Position numbers and translations under genes: made by a program. From Pseudoxanthomonas sp. (lineage in GTDB: Bacteria > Pseudomonadota > Gammaproteobacteria > Xanthomonadales > Xanthomonadaceae), in the NCBI RefSeq assembly GCF_027498035.1, contig NZ_CP114978.1:186001-250000 (forward strand): a stretch of DNA of 64,000 nt, in the 5' to 3' direction. Shown piece by piece: positions 41,466-50,601 of this stretch. The notes below the pieces were generated by a model. It did not search any database. It saw only the letters and a list, made by a program, of their open reading frames with translations, and was not told the origin of the DNA. Every line of letters begins with the position of its first letter. Position 1 is the stretch's first letter.

Positions 41466-42752
41466 TCAGTCGGTCTCGACGACGAATGCAGGATCGATCC
41501 GCGCTTGGGCCAATCGCGCGAAATCGGCCATGGGGCAATCGTGTGAGCTGCCATGACTGGGGCACCCCGGGATATAGAGCGGTGAGGACGGTGGAGGTGC
41601 ATCCAGCGTCAGCGGCGAACGCCGGCGTAACTGATCCAGTGTCTGGGCGGTGTAGCGCGCGCGGATCACCCGGTGCCCATCGGGCTGACGCCAGCGCTCG
41701 AAGACCAGGGCGCCGCCCGGAGGCGTCTGGTCAGGCTGGTAGCCGGGCAGTTGCCAATGCAGGTCGAACAGCCCTGCCAGCATCGTCAGGGTGCCGTCGT
41801 GTCCGGACAGGATGACCATGGGGGCCTGCCCCCCGATGGACTGGTAGGGCGTGTGGACGCCACTGCCCTGCGCCAAGGTTGCAAGCAGTCGCGCGGCCAG
41901 GTGTGAGCTGGCCATCCGTGCGACGTCCGGCGCGCGCAGGCGCAACGCAAACTCGGCCTGATGGGGCGCGAACGCACGCAATAGCGAAGCATCATCCAGC
42001 CCGCTCCAACCCAGTGCGTCGAAGTCACGGCCATCAGCCCAGGCCATCAGCAGGCTTTCGCTGATCCCCGAGGCCTTGGCGACAGGGCCTTCGATGCCGG
42101 GGATGCCACGCGCCGAGGAGGGCAGGCCGATCGGAACGGCATCGAGGCGTTGCTTGCCGGCGATCGGGTGTTGCGGGCACGTGCCAGCACCGCATTGGAG
42201 CAGGAGGCGTTGCATGCCGTCGATCGCGTCGGCCTGGGCGGCATTCCACGCCACTGGGTCACCGCCGATGCGGCCGGAAATGGCAGCCGCCATCTTCCGT
42301 GCGGCGTCGGGAGTGTGGAACGCGGCCGGCCCCTCGAAGAGCGGATCTTCGGTGTTTTCTGGCGCCTGGTGGACTGTCGCCTTGCAGTCCGGCAGCAGCG
42401 TGCTGGCCAGCGCCTGCGCCGTCGCCAGCGTGCGCTGGGTACGGTTGGCGTGCAGATACACGCGGGCACAGTCGGTGGTGTCCCCCTGCAGCAGCCGATC
42501 GTGGATGTAGCGTTCCCGGTTGTACTGTCCCAGGCGCTGTTCAAGTACGGCGCCATTGGCGGTCAGGTCACCGGCGGGCACGTCGAAGCGCGGCCAGGGC
42601 CGGATGGAAAAATCGCCCAGTTGCTCCGGACTGGACATCGGCGCGCGCACGCCATGCCGGGTGAGAATCACCACCTTCTCAAGGGTGTCCTGTGCATGGC
42701 AGGCAAGCGGTGCCAGCAGGGCTAGCGCGAACAGCATCGAACGTAGCAGCAT
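41466..42752 (-). CDS. Histidine acid phosphatase, AppA-like phytase, exported
   Basis: A periplasmic acid phosphatase of 428 residues that removes phosphate from phytate or other phosphomonoesters. After the signal peptide (MLFALALLAPLACHA) comes the catalytic motif RHGVRAP at residues 32-38 (His33 nucleophile). The distal motif is SGHDGTLTML, where the HD pair gives the proton donor. The body (FSIRPWPRFDVPAGDLTANG, RVYLHANRTQRTLATAQA) resembles the AppA/Agp group. It is the last gene after the ECF sigma, FecR and TonB receptor genes on the same strand, about 100 bases from the receptor stop, and probably works with them. Confidence 0.88.
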   Translation of the reverse strand: MLLRSMLFALALLAPLACHAQDTLEKVVILTRHGVRAPMSSPEQLGDFSIRPWPRFDVPAGDLTANGAVLEQRLGQYNRERYIHDRLLQGDTTDCARVYLHANRTQRTLATAQALASTLLPDCKATVHQAPENTEDPLFEGPAAFHTPDAARKMAAAISGRIGGDPVAWNAAQADAIDGMQRLLLQCGAGTCPQHPIAGKQRLDAVPIGLPSSARGIPGIEGPVAKASGISESLLMAWADGRDFDALGWSGLDDASLLRAFAPHQAEFALRLRAPDVARMASSHLAARLLATLAQGSGVHTPYQSIGGQAPMVILSGHDGTLTMLAGLFDLHWQLPGYQPDQTPPGGALVFERWRQPDGHRVIRARYTAQTLDQLRRRSPLTLDAPPPSSPLYIPGCPSHGSSHDCPMADFARLAQARIDPAFVVETD

Positions 42753-42853
42753 GAAAATCCCGGTGTTGAAGAGGCGATGGCCCTCCAGGATGTCTGGCAG
42801 GCCATCGGAACCGCATGCGACAGGAACGGCGGGTTGCGTTCCGTGCGCGGTGC

Positions 42854-45742
42854 TCAGAAACGTACGCGCAGTCCGAACGAGACCGTGCGGCCGTAGTCGG
42901 TATAGCCGCCGAAGAGGTGATCACCCACGTACTGCCGTTGCACGGCATTGGTCAGGTTGATGCCACTGGCATAGGCCGTCAGATGGTCGTTGACCCGCCA
43001 CGACACGCTCGCATCGAGGCTGCCGAAGGCGTCGTCGTTGAGGGTTGCCACGTCTGCCGTGCCGACGGCGTTGAGGACGTCGTCCAGCCAGCTGTAGCTC
43101 ACCCGTGCCTGCAATGGCCCTTTTTCATAGAACAGTGTCGCGTTGTAGCTGTTCTTCGCCACGCCCTCCAGTGCGTCTTCAAACGTGCTGCCGTCACTGT
43201 CGCTATAGCGCGCCTGGCTGTCGGTCCAGGTGTAGTTGAGCTGTATGCCCAGTCCATCCAGCGGGGCCGGAAGCCCGGTGAAGACCTGCTGCCAGGCCAG
43301 TTCGGCACCCTTGACCGACGCCTTGCTGCCATTGGTCTTGGAATTCAGCAGGTAGGTCAGTCCCTGATAGTCGAGATACGAATACTGGGTCTGGATGAAG
43401 CTGGAGATGTCCTTGTAGAACACCCCGGCGGTCAGGGCCGAGGTCGACCCGTAATACCACTCCCAGCTCAGGTCGTACTGCCAGGCCTGGTAGGGCTTGA
43501 GGTTGGGATTGCCACCACTGGCCTCGAGGACGCTGCCACCGGAATTGAAAGTGAGTTTGGACGACAGGTCGGTCAGGTCGGGGCGTGTCATGACCTTGGC
43601 CACGGCGCCGCGCAGCAGCATGTCATCGCGCAACTCCCAGGCCGCGTTCAAGGACGGCAGCACGTTGATGTAGCTGCGCTGGTAGTGGACCGGGGATGCA
43701 TCACCATCCACATCGGCATACCCGTCGGTGGTCTGGTGCGTCTGCACCAGGCGCACGCCGGCATTGCCGCGCAGTGCACGTGATGCCAGCGCGCCCTCGA
43801 ACTCGGCCATCAGATAACCGGAGGCAATCCGCTCTTTGACCGTGTAAGAGTTCTGCAGGTCCGCGGCGGTGGGCGAGTCGGCCAGGTCAGCGATGGTCGG
43901 CCAGTCGCCCCAGAACGCGGATTCGACCGGCGCCAGCCAGGACGTCGGCAGGCTGCCGCGGGTGCCGGAGAGGAAGTCGTCCACCGGCAAGGCAGTGAAA
44001 TCACTGGCATCGAAATACACCCCTGAAATGCCGCTGGTCAGCTGCAGGTCGCGGCGCTGGTAATCACGCGAGCGGTCGCGATATTTCACACCGGCCTTGA
44101 AGTTCCGGAAGAAGCCATCGCCCAGTTCTCGTTGCGCGTCCAGCTGGATGGCAGATTCCTTGTCCATCGCGTCGATGCTGCGCCACTCCAGCCGGCGACC
44201 TGGTGTGTCCCCGGTCGAATCCGGGTCGTAATCGGCAAAGGTCACGCTGGGGACGTTGCTGCCCGATGCGCTCGGCAGGGACACGCTCATGTCGACCGAT
44301 GCGCTGGTCCGCAACCGGGTACGCCGGATCGGATCGGAGTCCCAGCTGTGGGCTGTGGAGTGGAACAGGCTGCCATCCAGCGTCCACAGATCGCCGTTCC
44401 AGCGCCCGGTGAAATGCGCCGACCTGTTCTCGTCGGTGATGCCCGAGGTCTCCCGCGATAGCTGCACCTGTGCGTCGTCGTAGTCGAAGCCGGTGATCCC
44501 CCCGTTGGAGACCACGATGTTGCTCATGTTCTCCAGGTCCCAGCCCATGCCCAGGCTGTACTCGTCGTAATGCACGGTCTGGCGCGTATAGAACAGGTCC
44601 AGGCCCAGGTCGAGCCGATCACTAGGACGCCATTGGAACGATGCAGTGGCACCCGCACGCGTGCGGTTTTCCAGTTCCAGGGTGGGACGGATCCCGGTGG
44701 GGATGTAGTGGGCGCCGCCCGTCGTACTGGTGTCCTCGACATAGTCGTAGCTCACTTCGTTGACACGATCCTGGCGTAGGTGCCGCTGTGAATAGGCCGC
44801 CGACACCAGCATGCCGAAAGTACCGTCATGGTTGACCCAGTTGAACAGGCCGGACATGCGCGGGTCGTTGGCATCGGCCAACTGCGGATGGCTGTTCTCG
44901 ATCGAGCCGGTGAACAGCGTCTTGCCAAGCTCCAGCGGCTTGAACGTGTGGATATCCACGATGCCGCCGATGGCACCCTCATCCCGATCCGCAGTCGGGC
45001 TCTTGATGACCTCGAGCCGGGAGACCAGTTCGGCAGGAAGCGTGTCGTAACGGAACTGGCGCCCGGTCTGTCCGGAGGTCCTCACGTTCTCGTTGACCGC
45101 CATGCTTTGCCCATCGAGCGTGGTGACCTGGAAGTTGGCGCCCAGGCCACGCACGCGGACGTAGACACCTTCGCCACGGTCGCGTTCGATCGCCACGCCT
45201 GGAACGCGCTGGAGGGCCTCGGCGACGTTCTGCGCCGGCAGCTTGCCGATGTCCTCTGCCGCGATGGCGTCGACGACGCTGTCCGCGTACCGCTTCAACC
45301 GCGCTTGCTCACCCAGCGCGCCCGCAAAGCTGCCGGTGACCTTGACCTCGTCTAGCTGCACGGGCTCCACGCGCGCGCTGTCGCCTGCGGCGGACGCAGT
45401 GGAAACCTTGCTCGTGTCCGTGGAATCCGGATTGACCTCGGGCGTGTCGGCTTCAAGTGTGACGGTGTCATGGGTGATGTAGCGATAGCGCAGTCCTGTT
45501 CTGGCCAGCAGCTGCTGCAACGCACGCTCAGGCGAAAGACCGCCGGTGGCTCCGGGGCTATTGAGGCCGGACGCCGTCTTGGCGTTGTAGATGAACTGCA
45601 GGCCGCTCTGCTTGGCCAGCACGTTCAATGCGTGATCCAGGGGCTGTGCCGGGATGGCGGCTTCGGCCGTGTCGGAGGGCTGGGCCGACGCTTGACCTGC
45701 GTGCAGGGCGAGGGCGATGGAGAGAAACAATATGCGGCGCAT
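42854..45742 (-). CDS. STN-domain TonB-dependent receptor (signalling type)
   Basis: A 962-residue outer-membrane receptor that both imports a ligand and signals to FecR. Its order is: signal peptide (MRRILFLSIALALHAGQASA), an STN domain (PAQPLDHALNVLAKQSGLQFIYNAK, ALQQLLARTGLRYRY), TonB-box/plug (VDAIAAEDIGKLPAQNVAEALQRVPGV, DEGAIGGIVDIHTF) and a barrel ending in VSFGLRVRF with terminal Phe. It belongs to the large Xanthomonas/Caulobacter receptor type. ATG 45742 is preferred to the longer frame from 45796, as it directly precedes the signal peptide. The phytase downstream suggests a phosphorylated ligand such as phytate. Confidence 0.9.
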   Translation of the reverse strand: MRRILFLSIALALHAGQASAQPSDTAEAAIPAQPLDHALNVLAKQSGLQFIYNAKTASGLNSPGATGGLSPERALQQLLARTGLRYRYITHDTVTLEADTPEVNPDSTDTSKVSTASAAGDSARVEPVQLDEVKVTGSFAGALGEQARLKRYADSVVDAIAAEDIGKLPAQNVAEALQRVPGVAIERDRGEGVYVRVRGLGANFQVTTLDGQSMAVNENVRTSGQTGRQFRYDTLPAELVSRLEVIKSPTADRDEGAIGGIVDIHTFKPLELGKTLFTGSIENSHPQLADANDPRMSGLFNWVNHDGTFGMLVSAAYSQRHLRQDRVNEVSYDYVEDTSTTGGAHYIPTGIRPTLELENRTRAGATASFQWRPSDRLDLGLDLFYTRQTVHYDEYSLGMGWDLENMSNIVVSNGGITGFDYDDAQVQLSRETSGITDENRSAHFTGRWNGDLWTLDGSLFHSTAHSWDSDPIRRTRLRTSASVDMSVSLPSASGSNVPSVTFADYDPDSTGDTPGRRLEWRSIDAMDKESAIQLDAQRELGDGFFRNFKAGVKYRDRSRDYQRRDLQLTSGISGVYFDASDFTALPVDDFLSGTRGSLPTSWLAPVESAFWGDWPTIADLADSPTAADLQNSYTVKERIASGYLMAEFEGALASRALRGNAGVRLVQTHQTTDGYADVDGDASPVHYQRSYINVLPSLNAAWELRDDMLLRGAVAKVMTRPDLTDLSSKLTFNSGGSVLEASGGNPNLKPYQAWQYDLSWEWYYGSTSALTAGVFYKDISSFIQTQYSYLDYQGLTYLLNSKTNGSKASVKGAELAWQQVFTGLPAPLDGLGIQLNYTWTDSQARYSDSDGSTFEDALEGVAKNSYNATLFYEKGPLQARVSYSWLDDVLNAVGTADVATLNDDAFGSLDASVSWRVNDHLTAYASGINLTNAVQRQYVGDHLFGGYTDYGRTVSFGLRVRF

Positions 45743-45827
45743 CGTGTAGTCCGGCAAGGGGCGAGGAAGTGGCATGCAGCGCATGCCTGTCTTCACTACG
45801 ACGTTCCTGCGCGAAACTCGGGCACCC

Positions 45828-46913
45828 CTATTTCCGTGAATTTTTTCTTACATCGCCGGACTCGACCGTGGGCGCGTGCTGCTCGCAATGTGCATCCGGC
45901 TTGCGCCCCACGTGCAGCTCGCCGTTGGCGGTGCACACGGACAGCTCGCGGTGTTGCTGGAGAAACGCACGGAGCGAGGCAAGGTCGACGCCGCGCAGGT
46001 TTCCGGTGAGCGGCAGGGCGGCGGTCCAGACATCGTCGATCCGGACCTGCAGTGTGTTGATGCGATTGAAGCGTTCGGCAACCTCCGAGAGCGCCTGGTC
46101 ACGAAAGACGATCCGCCCCTGCCACCATGCGATCGAGGCCTGGGGATCCTGCTCGTTGTGCGTCACGCGATACGTGCCGTAATCCACGCGCACGCTTTGG
46201 CCTGCACGTAGATCGGCCAACACTTGCGTGCCAGACGCGATTTGGACCTGCCCATGTTCGACCCCGATCCGGGCATGGCCCTGCAGCAGATCGACATCGA
46301 AGGTCGTGCCGATATCGCGCACGGAGAGCCCGGCCGCGCGAACCTGCAATGGCCTGCGGTCAGTGGCCACCACGAAACTGGCCTGCCCGCTGTGCAGAAC
46401 GATGTCGCGCCGGAACCAGCCCATCCGCACGCGTGCCGCACTGGCGCCGTTGAGGTGCATGACCGTCCCATCGCTCAGCGTGAAGCGGGCCGGCTGGCCG
46501 CGTGCTGTACGGAACTCGGTGCCTTGGGGGCGTGACGCAACGATTGCCATGATGGCGAGGCAGGCCGCCAGCGCCAGCAATCGCTTGCGTGGTGGTCGTT
46601 TTGCGGATGCGCGCTGCGCCTTCGCCCCTGACGGGCCTGGGGAGCGCTGAACGGGCAAGGCGACGACGTTGTCCCGTGGTGGCGCGCGGAGCAAGGCTTC
46701 GACGTCCAGTGCCTGCGACTGGAGTAGTTCATCGAGTGCCGATGCCGTGCGGCCGATCGCCAGGTACTCGCGCAGGTGTACAGGCGAGGCGGTCAGCCAA
46801 GCCATGAACCGTGCGCGCTGGTCGGCAGAGAGCGCACTTTCACGCTGTAGTGCGTGCCAGTGCGCTGCCTCGCGCGTGGCCGTCGTCGTCGGCGCTCGCT
46901 CGCGTCTGGTCAT
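45828..46913 (-). CDS. FecR-family anti-sigma regulator
   Basis: A 361-residue inner-membrane regulator that passes the receptor signal to the ECF sigma factor. The N-terminal cytoplasmic part has AAHWHALQRESALSADQRARFMAWLTASPVHLREYL (sigma-binding domain, given in part), one membrane helix (RLLALAACLAIMAIVA) and the periplasmic FecR domain (RFTLSDGTVMHLNGASAARV, VRDIGTTFDVDLLQGHARIGVEHGQVQI). ATG 46913 overlaps the sigma stop as ATGA; ATG 46919 is an alternative. It ends 85 bases upstream of the receptor start. Confidence 0.9.
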   Translation of the reverse strand: MTRRERAPTTTATREAAHWHALQRESALSADQRARFMAWLTASPVHLREYLAIGRTASALDELLQSQALDVEALLRAPPRDNVVALPVQRSPGPSGAKAQRASAKRPPRKRLLALAACLAIMAIVASRPQGTEFRTARGQPARFTLSDGTVMHLNGASAARVRMGWFRRDIVLHSGQASFVVATDRRPLQVRAAGLSVRDIGTTFDVDLLQGHARIGVEHGQVQIASGTQVLADLRAGQSVRVDYGTYRVTHNEQDPQASIAWWQGRIVFRDQALSEVAERFNRINTLQVRIDDVWTAALPLTGNLRGVDLASLRAFLQQHRELSVCTANGELHVGRKPDAHCEQHAPTVESGDVRKNSRK

Positions 46914-47434
46914 GGCCATCCGGCGTGATCGGCCAACGCACTGCGGCAGGCAGACAAGCCACGGACCACGTGCTTCTTCACCATGTGCGTTGAGATCTGC
47001 ATCCGCTCTGCGATCTGCTGGTAACTCAATCCTTCCCGGTATTGCAGGACCAATACGGTTCTGGTGTTTTCCGGCAGGCGCGCCAGTACACCGAACATGC
47101 GTTCCTCGCGCTGTGCACGTTCTGCGGCCAGGTCAACCGCTTCGCGGCCGTCCAGCAGCGTGTGGACTTCCTCGGTCTCGGCGATGGATATCGGATTGCG
47201 CTTGCGCCTGACCGCTTGTTCCCGCGCGATGTTCAGTGCGACCGTGTAGAGGTAGGCCTCGGGATTGGCGATGTCCGCATCACGGCGCTGGTCTGCGCGC
47301 AGCAGGCGCAGGTAGGTTTCCTGGACTAGGTCGTCGGCGTCTTCACGCGCGCCTCGACGCACGAAGAAACCGCGCAGCACCGGCTGGTGCTGCGTGAATA
47401 ATCTTCCCCACCCATGCCGACGCTGTTCCGACAC
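46910..47434 (-). CDS. ECF sigma factor, FecI-like
   Basis: A 174-residue extracytoplasmic-function sigma factor. Region 2 is seen in FFVRRGAREDADDLVQETYLRLL and AYLYTVALNIAREQAVRRKR, region 4 in LPENTRTVLVLQYREGLSYQQIAERMQISTHMVKKHV. It should direct RNA polymerase to the promoter of the receptor gene and possibly the phytase gene when the receptor is occupied. It is the first gene of the sigma-FecR-receptor-phosphatase run on the minus strand. Confidence 0.92.
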   Translation of the reverse strand: MSEQRRHGWGRLFTQHQPVLRGFFVRRGAREDADDLVQETYLRLLRADQRRDADIANPEAYLYTVALNIAREQAVRRKRNPISIAETEEVHTLLDGREAVDLAAERAQREERMFGVLARLPENTRTVLVLQYREGLSYQQIAERMQISTHMVKKHVVRGLSACRSALADHAGWP

Positions 47435-47503
47435 ACACCTTCCCGGTCGAAAAGGCCGGTAGGGTGATCGGGTTTGATGACGGAACGGTGACTGTGACGC
47501 AGC

Positions 47504-47920
47504 TCAGGACGTGAAGCTGAGCTCGTATGAGACATACAACGGCGCGCGCACCGGCACCATCAGCAGCTTGCCGCGCAGGAATTTCTCCATGCAGATCGCC
47601 AGGGGCGTAGCACCTTCGCGCCAGGTGCGGTCGATCGTGCCGTGCGCATCCAGGCGTGCCACGATCACGAACGGGCTGGTGTCCGGGTTCGGCGTGGCGC
47701 AGACCTTGACGCCTTGCTCCAGCGTGTCGGACTGGGTGATGCGCATGGCCTTGGCGATATCGTCCGGCAACGAGGCTTCGTCCTTGTCGGCCTGGACCTT
47801 GGCCTGCGAGAAATCTGCCGGATTCCAGCCTTCGTCGCCTGCAGCGGGCGTCTGGGCGGATGCGGACACGGCGATGCTGCTGGTCAGCAGGACGATGGCG
47901 AACATGGTGGAGCGGCGCAT
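47504..47920 (-). CDS. Small exported protein of unknown function
   Basis: A 138-residue protein with signal peptide (TMFAIVLLTSSIAVSASAQ). The mature part (VCATPNPDTSPFVIVARLDAHG, LAICMEKFLRGKLLMVPVRAPLYVSYELSF) ends in a fold reminiscent of TonB C-terminal-like domains (a beta strand with an LxxPVRAPxYVxxEL pattern), but I do not recognise a named family. Two cysteines (VCATP and AICMEK) could form a disulfide. It lies upstream of the sigma factor gene on the same strand with 69 bases between. Confidence 0.65.
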   Translation of the reverse strand: MRRSTMFAIVLLTSSIAVSASAQTPAAGDEGWNPADFSQAKVQADKDEASLPDDIAKAMRITQSDTLEQGVKVCATPNPDTSPFVIVARLDAHGTIDRTWREGATPLAICMEKFLRGKLLMVPVRAPLYVSYELSFTS

Positions 47921-47957
47921 GTGATTCCTCCCGGACGTGCAGCACGTGGCGCGCATT

Positions 47958-49826
47958 CTAGCGATAGCCGGCGGCCTGCAGCTCGAACAGTTCGGCATAG
48001 CGACCGCCTTCGGCCAGCAGGCTTTCGTGGGTGCCCACGGCCTCGACCTGGCCCAGGTGCAGCACCAGGATGCGGTCGGCCATGCGCACCGAGGAAAAAC
48101 GATGCGAGATCAGCACCGCGGTGCGTTGCTCGGACAACTCGCGGAAGCGCTGGAAGACTTCGAATTCGCTGCGTGCGTCCAGCGCGGCGGTGGGTTCGTC
48201 CAGGATCATCACCTGCGCCTGGCGCATGTAGGCGCGGGCGATGGCGACCTTCTGCCACTGGCCGCCGGACAGGTCCACGCCGGTCTTGAAACGGCGCCCG
48301 ATCAGCTGGTCGTAGCGCGCAGGCAGGCCTTCGATCACCTGGTCGGCCAGGGCGCTTTGCGCGGCGGCGCGGATGCGCGTGGCGTCGTCCATGGCTTCGA
48401 TCCGGCCGACGCCGATGTTCTCGCCGGCAGTCAGGTAATAGCGCACGAAGTCCTGGAAGATCACCCCGACATTGGCCCGCAGTTCGTCCAGGTCGTAGTC
48501 GCGCAGGTCACGCCCGTCCAGCAGGATCCGGCCTTCGTCCGGGTCGTACAGGCGCGCGAGCAGCTTGACCAGGGTGGTCTTGCCGGCGCCGTTCTCGCCG
48601 ACCAGGGCCAGCACTTCGCCGGCCTTGAGCTCGAAATCCAGGTGCCGCACTGCCCAATGTTCGGCATCGGGGTAATGGAAGCCGACGTTCTCGAACACGA
48701 ACCCCTGGCGGATCGGCTGCGGGAACGGAATGGGCTGGGCCGGCGAGACGATTTCCGGCTCGATCGCGAAGAACGAGAACAGGTCCTCCAGGTACAGCGC
48801 CTGCCCGGCGACCTGAGAAAACCCGACCAGCAGGCTTTCCAGCAGCTGGCGCAGGCGCAGGAAGCTGCCGGCCAGGAAGGTCAGGTCGCCGATCGAGAAA
48901 TCGCCCTTGACCGTGCGCCAGGCGATATAGGCATAGGCCACGTAATAGCCCGCCGATCCCAGCCCGGCCAGCGCCGTACCCCAGATCGCGCGGCGCTTGG
49001 CCAGCACCCGGTTGGCGCTGAACAGCTTCAGCGACAGGGTGCGGTAGCGGTCGATCAGGAAGCGGTGGAGGTTGAAGATCTTCACCTCCTTGGCCGTTTC
49101 CACGCTGGCGCCGGTCTGGCGCACGTATTCCAGTTGGCGGCGCTCGGGCGTCCACTGGAAGTTGAGCGAATAGCCGAGTGCGTTGAAGTGCGATTCGCCC
49201 ACGAACGCCGGTACCAGCGCCACGACCAGCAGCACGATCAGCCATGGCGCGTAGGCCAGCAGGCCGATCCCGAAGCTGATCACGGTGATGGTGTCCTGGA
49301 CCTGGCCGAACAGCTGGCTGAGCAGGTTCATCCGGCCCATGGTCTGGCGGCGCGCGCGGTCCAGCCGGTCCTGTACCTCCGGGTCTTCGAAGTCCTCCAG
49401 GTCCAGCGTGGCGGCATGTTCCATCAGGCGGATGCTGGTGGCGTTGGTGAACAGCTCCGACAGCAGCGTGTCGGCATAGCTGATCAGCCGGCCCAGCAGG
49501 TCCGAACCGATGGCCAGCGCGAATTCCAGCAGCAGCAGTTCGAACAGGCGCGCCAGCTGGCCACTGGCCAGCGCCGTGGCAAGCGAATCGAAATGCACGC
49601 CGGCCCCGACCAGGCGCACGGCCTCGTCGATGATCAGCTTGCCCACGTACAGCGTGGCGACCGGCAGCAAGGCCTTGACCAGGCGCAGGCCCAGGCTGCC
49701 GATGGTCAGCCACGGGCTGGTCGACCAGACCATCCGCAGGAACGGGGGCAGGTTGCGCATCGCATCGAAGCGTTCGCGCAGGCTGGGGCTTTTGCCGGAT
49801 CGCGCGGCGGGGGGAGTTGGGGGCAT
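47958..49826 (-). CDS. ABC exporter, fused permease-ATPase
   Basis: A 622-residue half-transporter working as a dimer. Residues about 20-330 form the six-helix membrane domain; the ATPase part follows with Walker A GENGAGKTTLV, signature LSGGQWQKVAIARAY, Walker B MILDEPTAALD and H loop LISHRF. The LDLEDFEDPEVQDRLDRAR segment in the coupling region is typical of a subgroup of multidrug/lipid or peptide-related exporters. MPPTPPA at 49826 is preferred to an ATG nine bases upstream. No neighbouring substrate gene points to a cargo; the small exported protein next to it is a speculative partner. Confidence 0.85.
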   Translation of the reverse strand: MPPTPPAARSGKSPSLRERFDAMRNLPPFLRMVWSTSPWLTIGSLGLRLVKALLPVATLYVGKLIIDEAVRLVGAGVHFDSLATALASGQLARLFELLLLEFALAIGSDLLGRLISYADTLLSELFTNATSIRLMEHAATLDLEDFEDPEVQDRLDRARRQTMGRMNLLSQLFGQVQDTITVISFGIGLLAYAPWLIVLLVVALVPAFVGESHFNALGYSLNFQWTPERRQLEYVRQTGASVETAKEVKIFNLHRFLIDRYRTLSLKLFSANRVLAKRRAIWGTALAGLGSAGYYVAYAYIAWRTVKGDFSIGDLTFLAGSFLRLRQLLESLLVGFSQVAGQALYLEDLFSFFAIEPEIVSPAQPIPFPQPIRQGFVFENVGFHYPDAEHWAVRHLDFELKAGEVLALVGENGAGKTTLVKLLARLYDPDEGRILLDGRDLRDYDLDELRANVGVIFQDFVRYYLTAGENIGVGRIEAMDDATRIRAAAQSALADQVIEGLPARYDQLIGRRFKTGVDLSGGQWQKVAIARAYMRQAQVMILDEPTAALDARSEFEVFQRFRELSEQRTAVLISHRFSSVRMADRILVLHLGQVEAVGTHESLLAEGGRYAELFELQAAGYR

Positions 49827-49924
49827 GGCCACCATTGTGACGCTGCCGCGTCCGCATGGTGGTGAAACATGCTGGCCCGCGCTGCCAATCGCGCGCCGGA
49901 CCAGGCGCGCGGGCGCGCAAAGAA

Positions 49925-49948
49925 AAAGCCGGCGCAGGCGCCGGCTTT
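49925..49948 (-). terminator. Rho-independent terminator of slyD
   Basis: AAAGCCGGCGC (49925-49935) pairs with GCGCCGGCTTT (49938-49948), a stem of up to 11 bp with a minimal loop, and T/A runs on both sides. On the minus strand it follows the slyD stop by about 40 bases and ends in TTTTTCTTT, so it terminates slyD; it may also stop readthrough from the other side. Confidence 0.88.
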
Positions 49949-49988
49949 TCCGCGATGGCTCAGTCGGGGCGTGCCCCGACGGTGGCCA

Positions 49989-50471
49989 TCAATGGTGCGC
50001 GCCGCCCGGACCGTGCACGTGGCCATGGTTGGCTTCGTCTTCGGTCGGCTCGCGCACTTCGACCACTTCCACGGCGAAGTGCAGGTTGCGGCCTGCCAGC
50101 GGGTGGTTGCCGTCGATGGTGACCTGCTCGTCGCCGACTTCGGTGACCATCACCACCAGCGGGCCGTGTTCGCCATGGGCTTCGAACTGCATGCCCGGGG
50201 TGATGTCGGCGCCTTCCGGGAAGGCGCTACGCGCGACCTGCTGGACCAGCTGTTCGTGGCGCGGGCCGTAGGCCAGCTCGGGCGTCACATCGGCGGTCAG
50301 GGTGTCGCCGACCTTCTTGCCGGTGAGCGCGTTTTCCAGGCCGGGCACGATGTTGCCGGCGCCGTGCAGGTAGCTCAGCGGCGCCTCGGGCGAGGATTTG
50401 TCGATGACGATGCCATCGTCGTCGGTCAGGGTGTAATGAATGGTGGCGACGCGGCCGTCCATGATTTCCAT
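49989..50471 (-). CDS. slyD: FKBP-type peptidyl-prolyl isomerase SlyD
   Basis: A 160-residue cytoplasmic prolyl isomerase and metallochaperone. The FKBP part (IHYTLTDDDGIVIDKSSPEAPLSYLHG, VPGLENALTGKKVGD), the inserted IF chaperone domain (about residues 70-125, including YGPRHEQLVQQV and GNHPLAGRNLHFAVEV), and a His-rich C terminus (HGHVHGPGGAHH) that should bind nickel or other metals match SlyD. The tail is shorter than in E. coli. ATG 50471 is used; an ATG nine bases later is possible. The gene stands alone with its own terminator. Confidence 0.93.
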   Translation of the reverse strand: MEIMDGRVATIHYTLTDDDGIVIDKSSPEAPLSYLHGAGNIVPGLENALTGKKVGDTLTADVTPELAYGPRHEQLVQQVARSAFPEGADITPGMQFEAHGEHGPLVVMVTEVGDEQVTIDGNHPLAGRNLHFAVEVVEVREPTEDEANHGHVHGPGGAHH

Positions 50472-50601
50472 GGGAAACCTCCGTAAGAGTGAAAGTGGGG
50501 ATACGTCGGCAGCGACACGACGCAGGGTCGGAATGACGCGGCTACCTTAGGGAAAGACCCCGCGCGGTTCAACCGCACGGGTGTTTCCGGCCTGCCGGGA
50601 T

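Noticed and set aside
47937..49865. Long plus-strand frame (642 codons) opposite the ABC exporter
   Set aside because: It is the antisense shadow of a clear ABC transporter and is rich in Q, G, V and R without domains.
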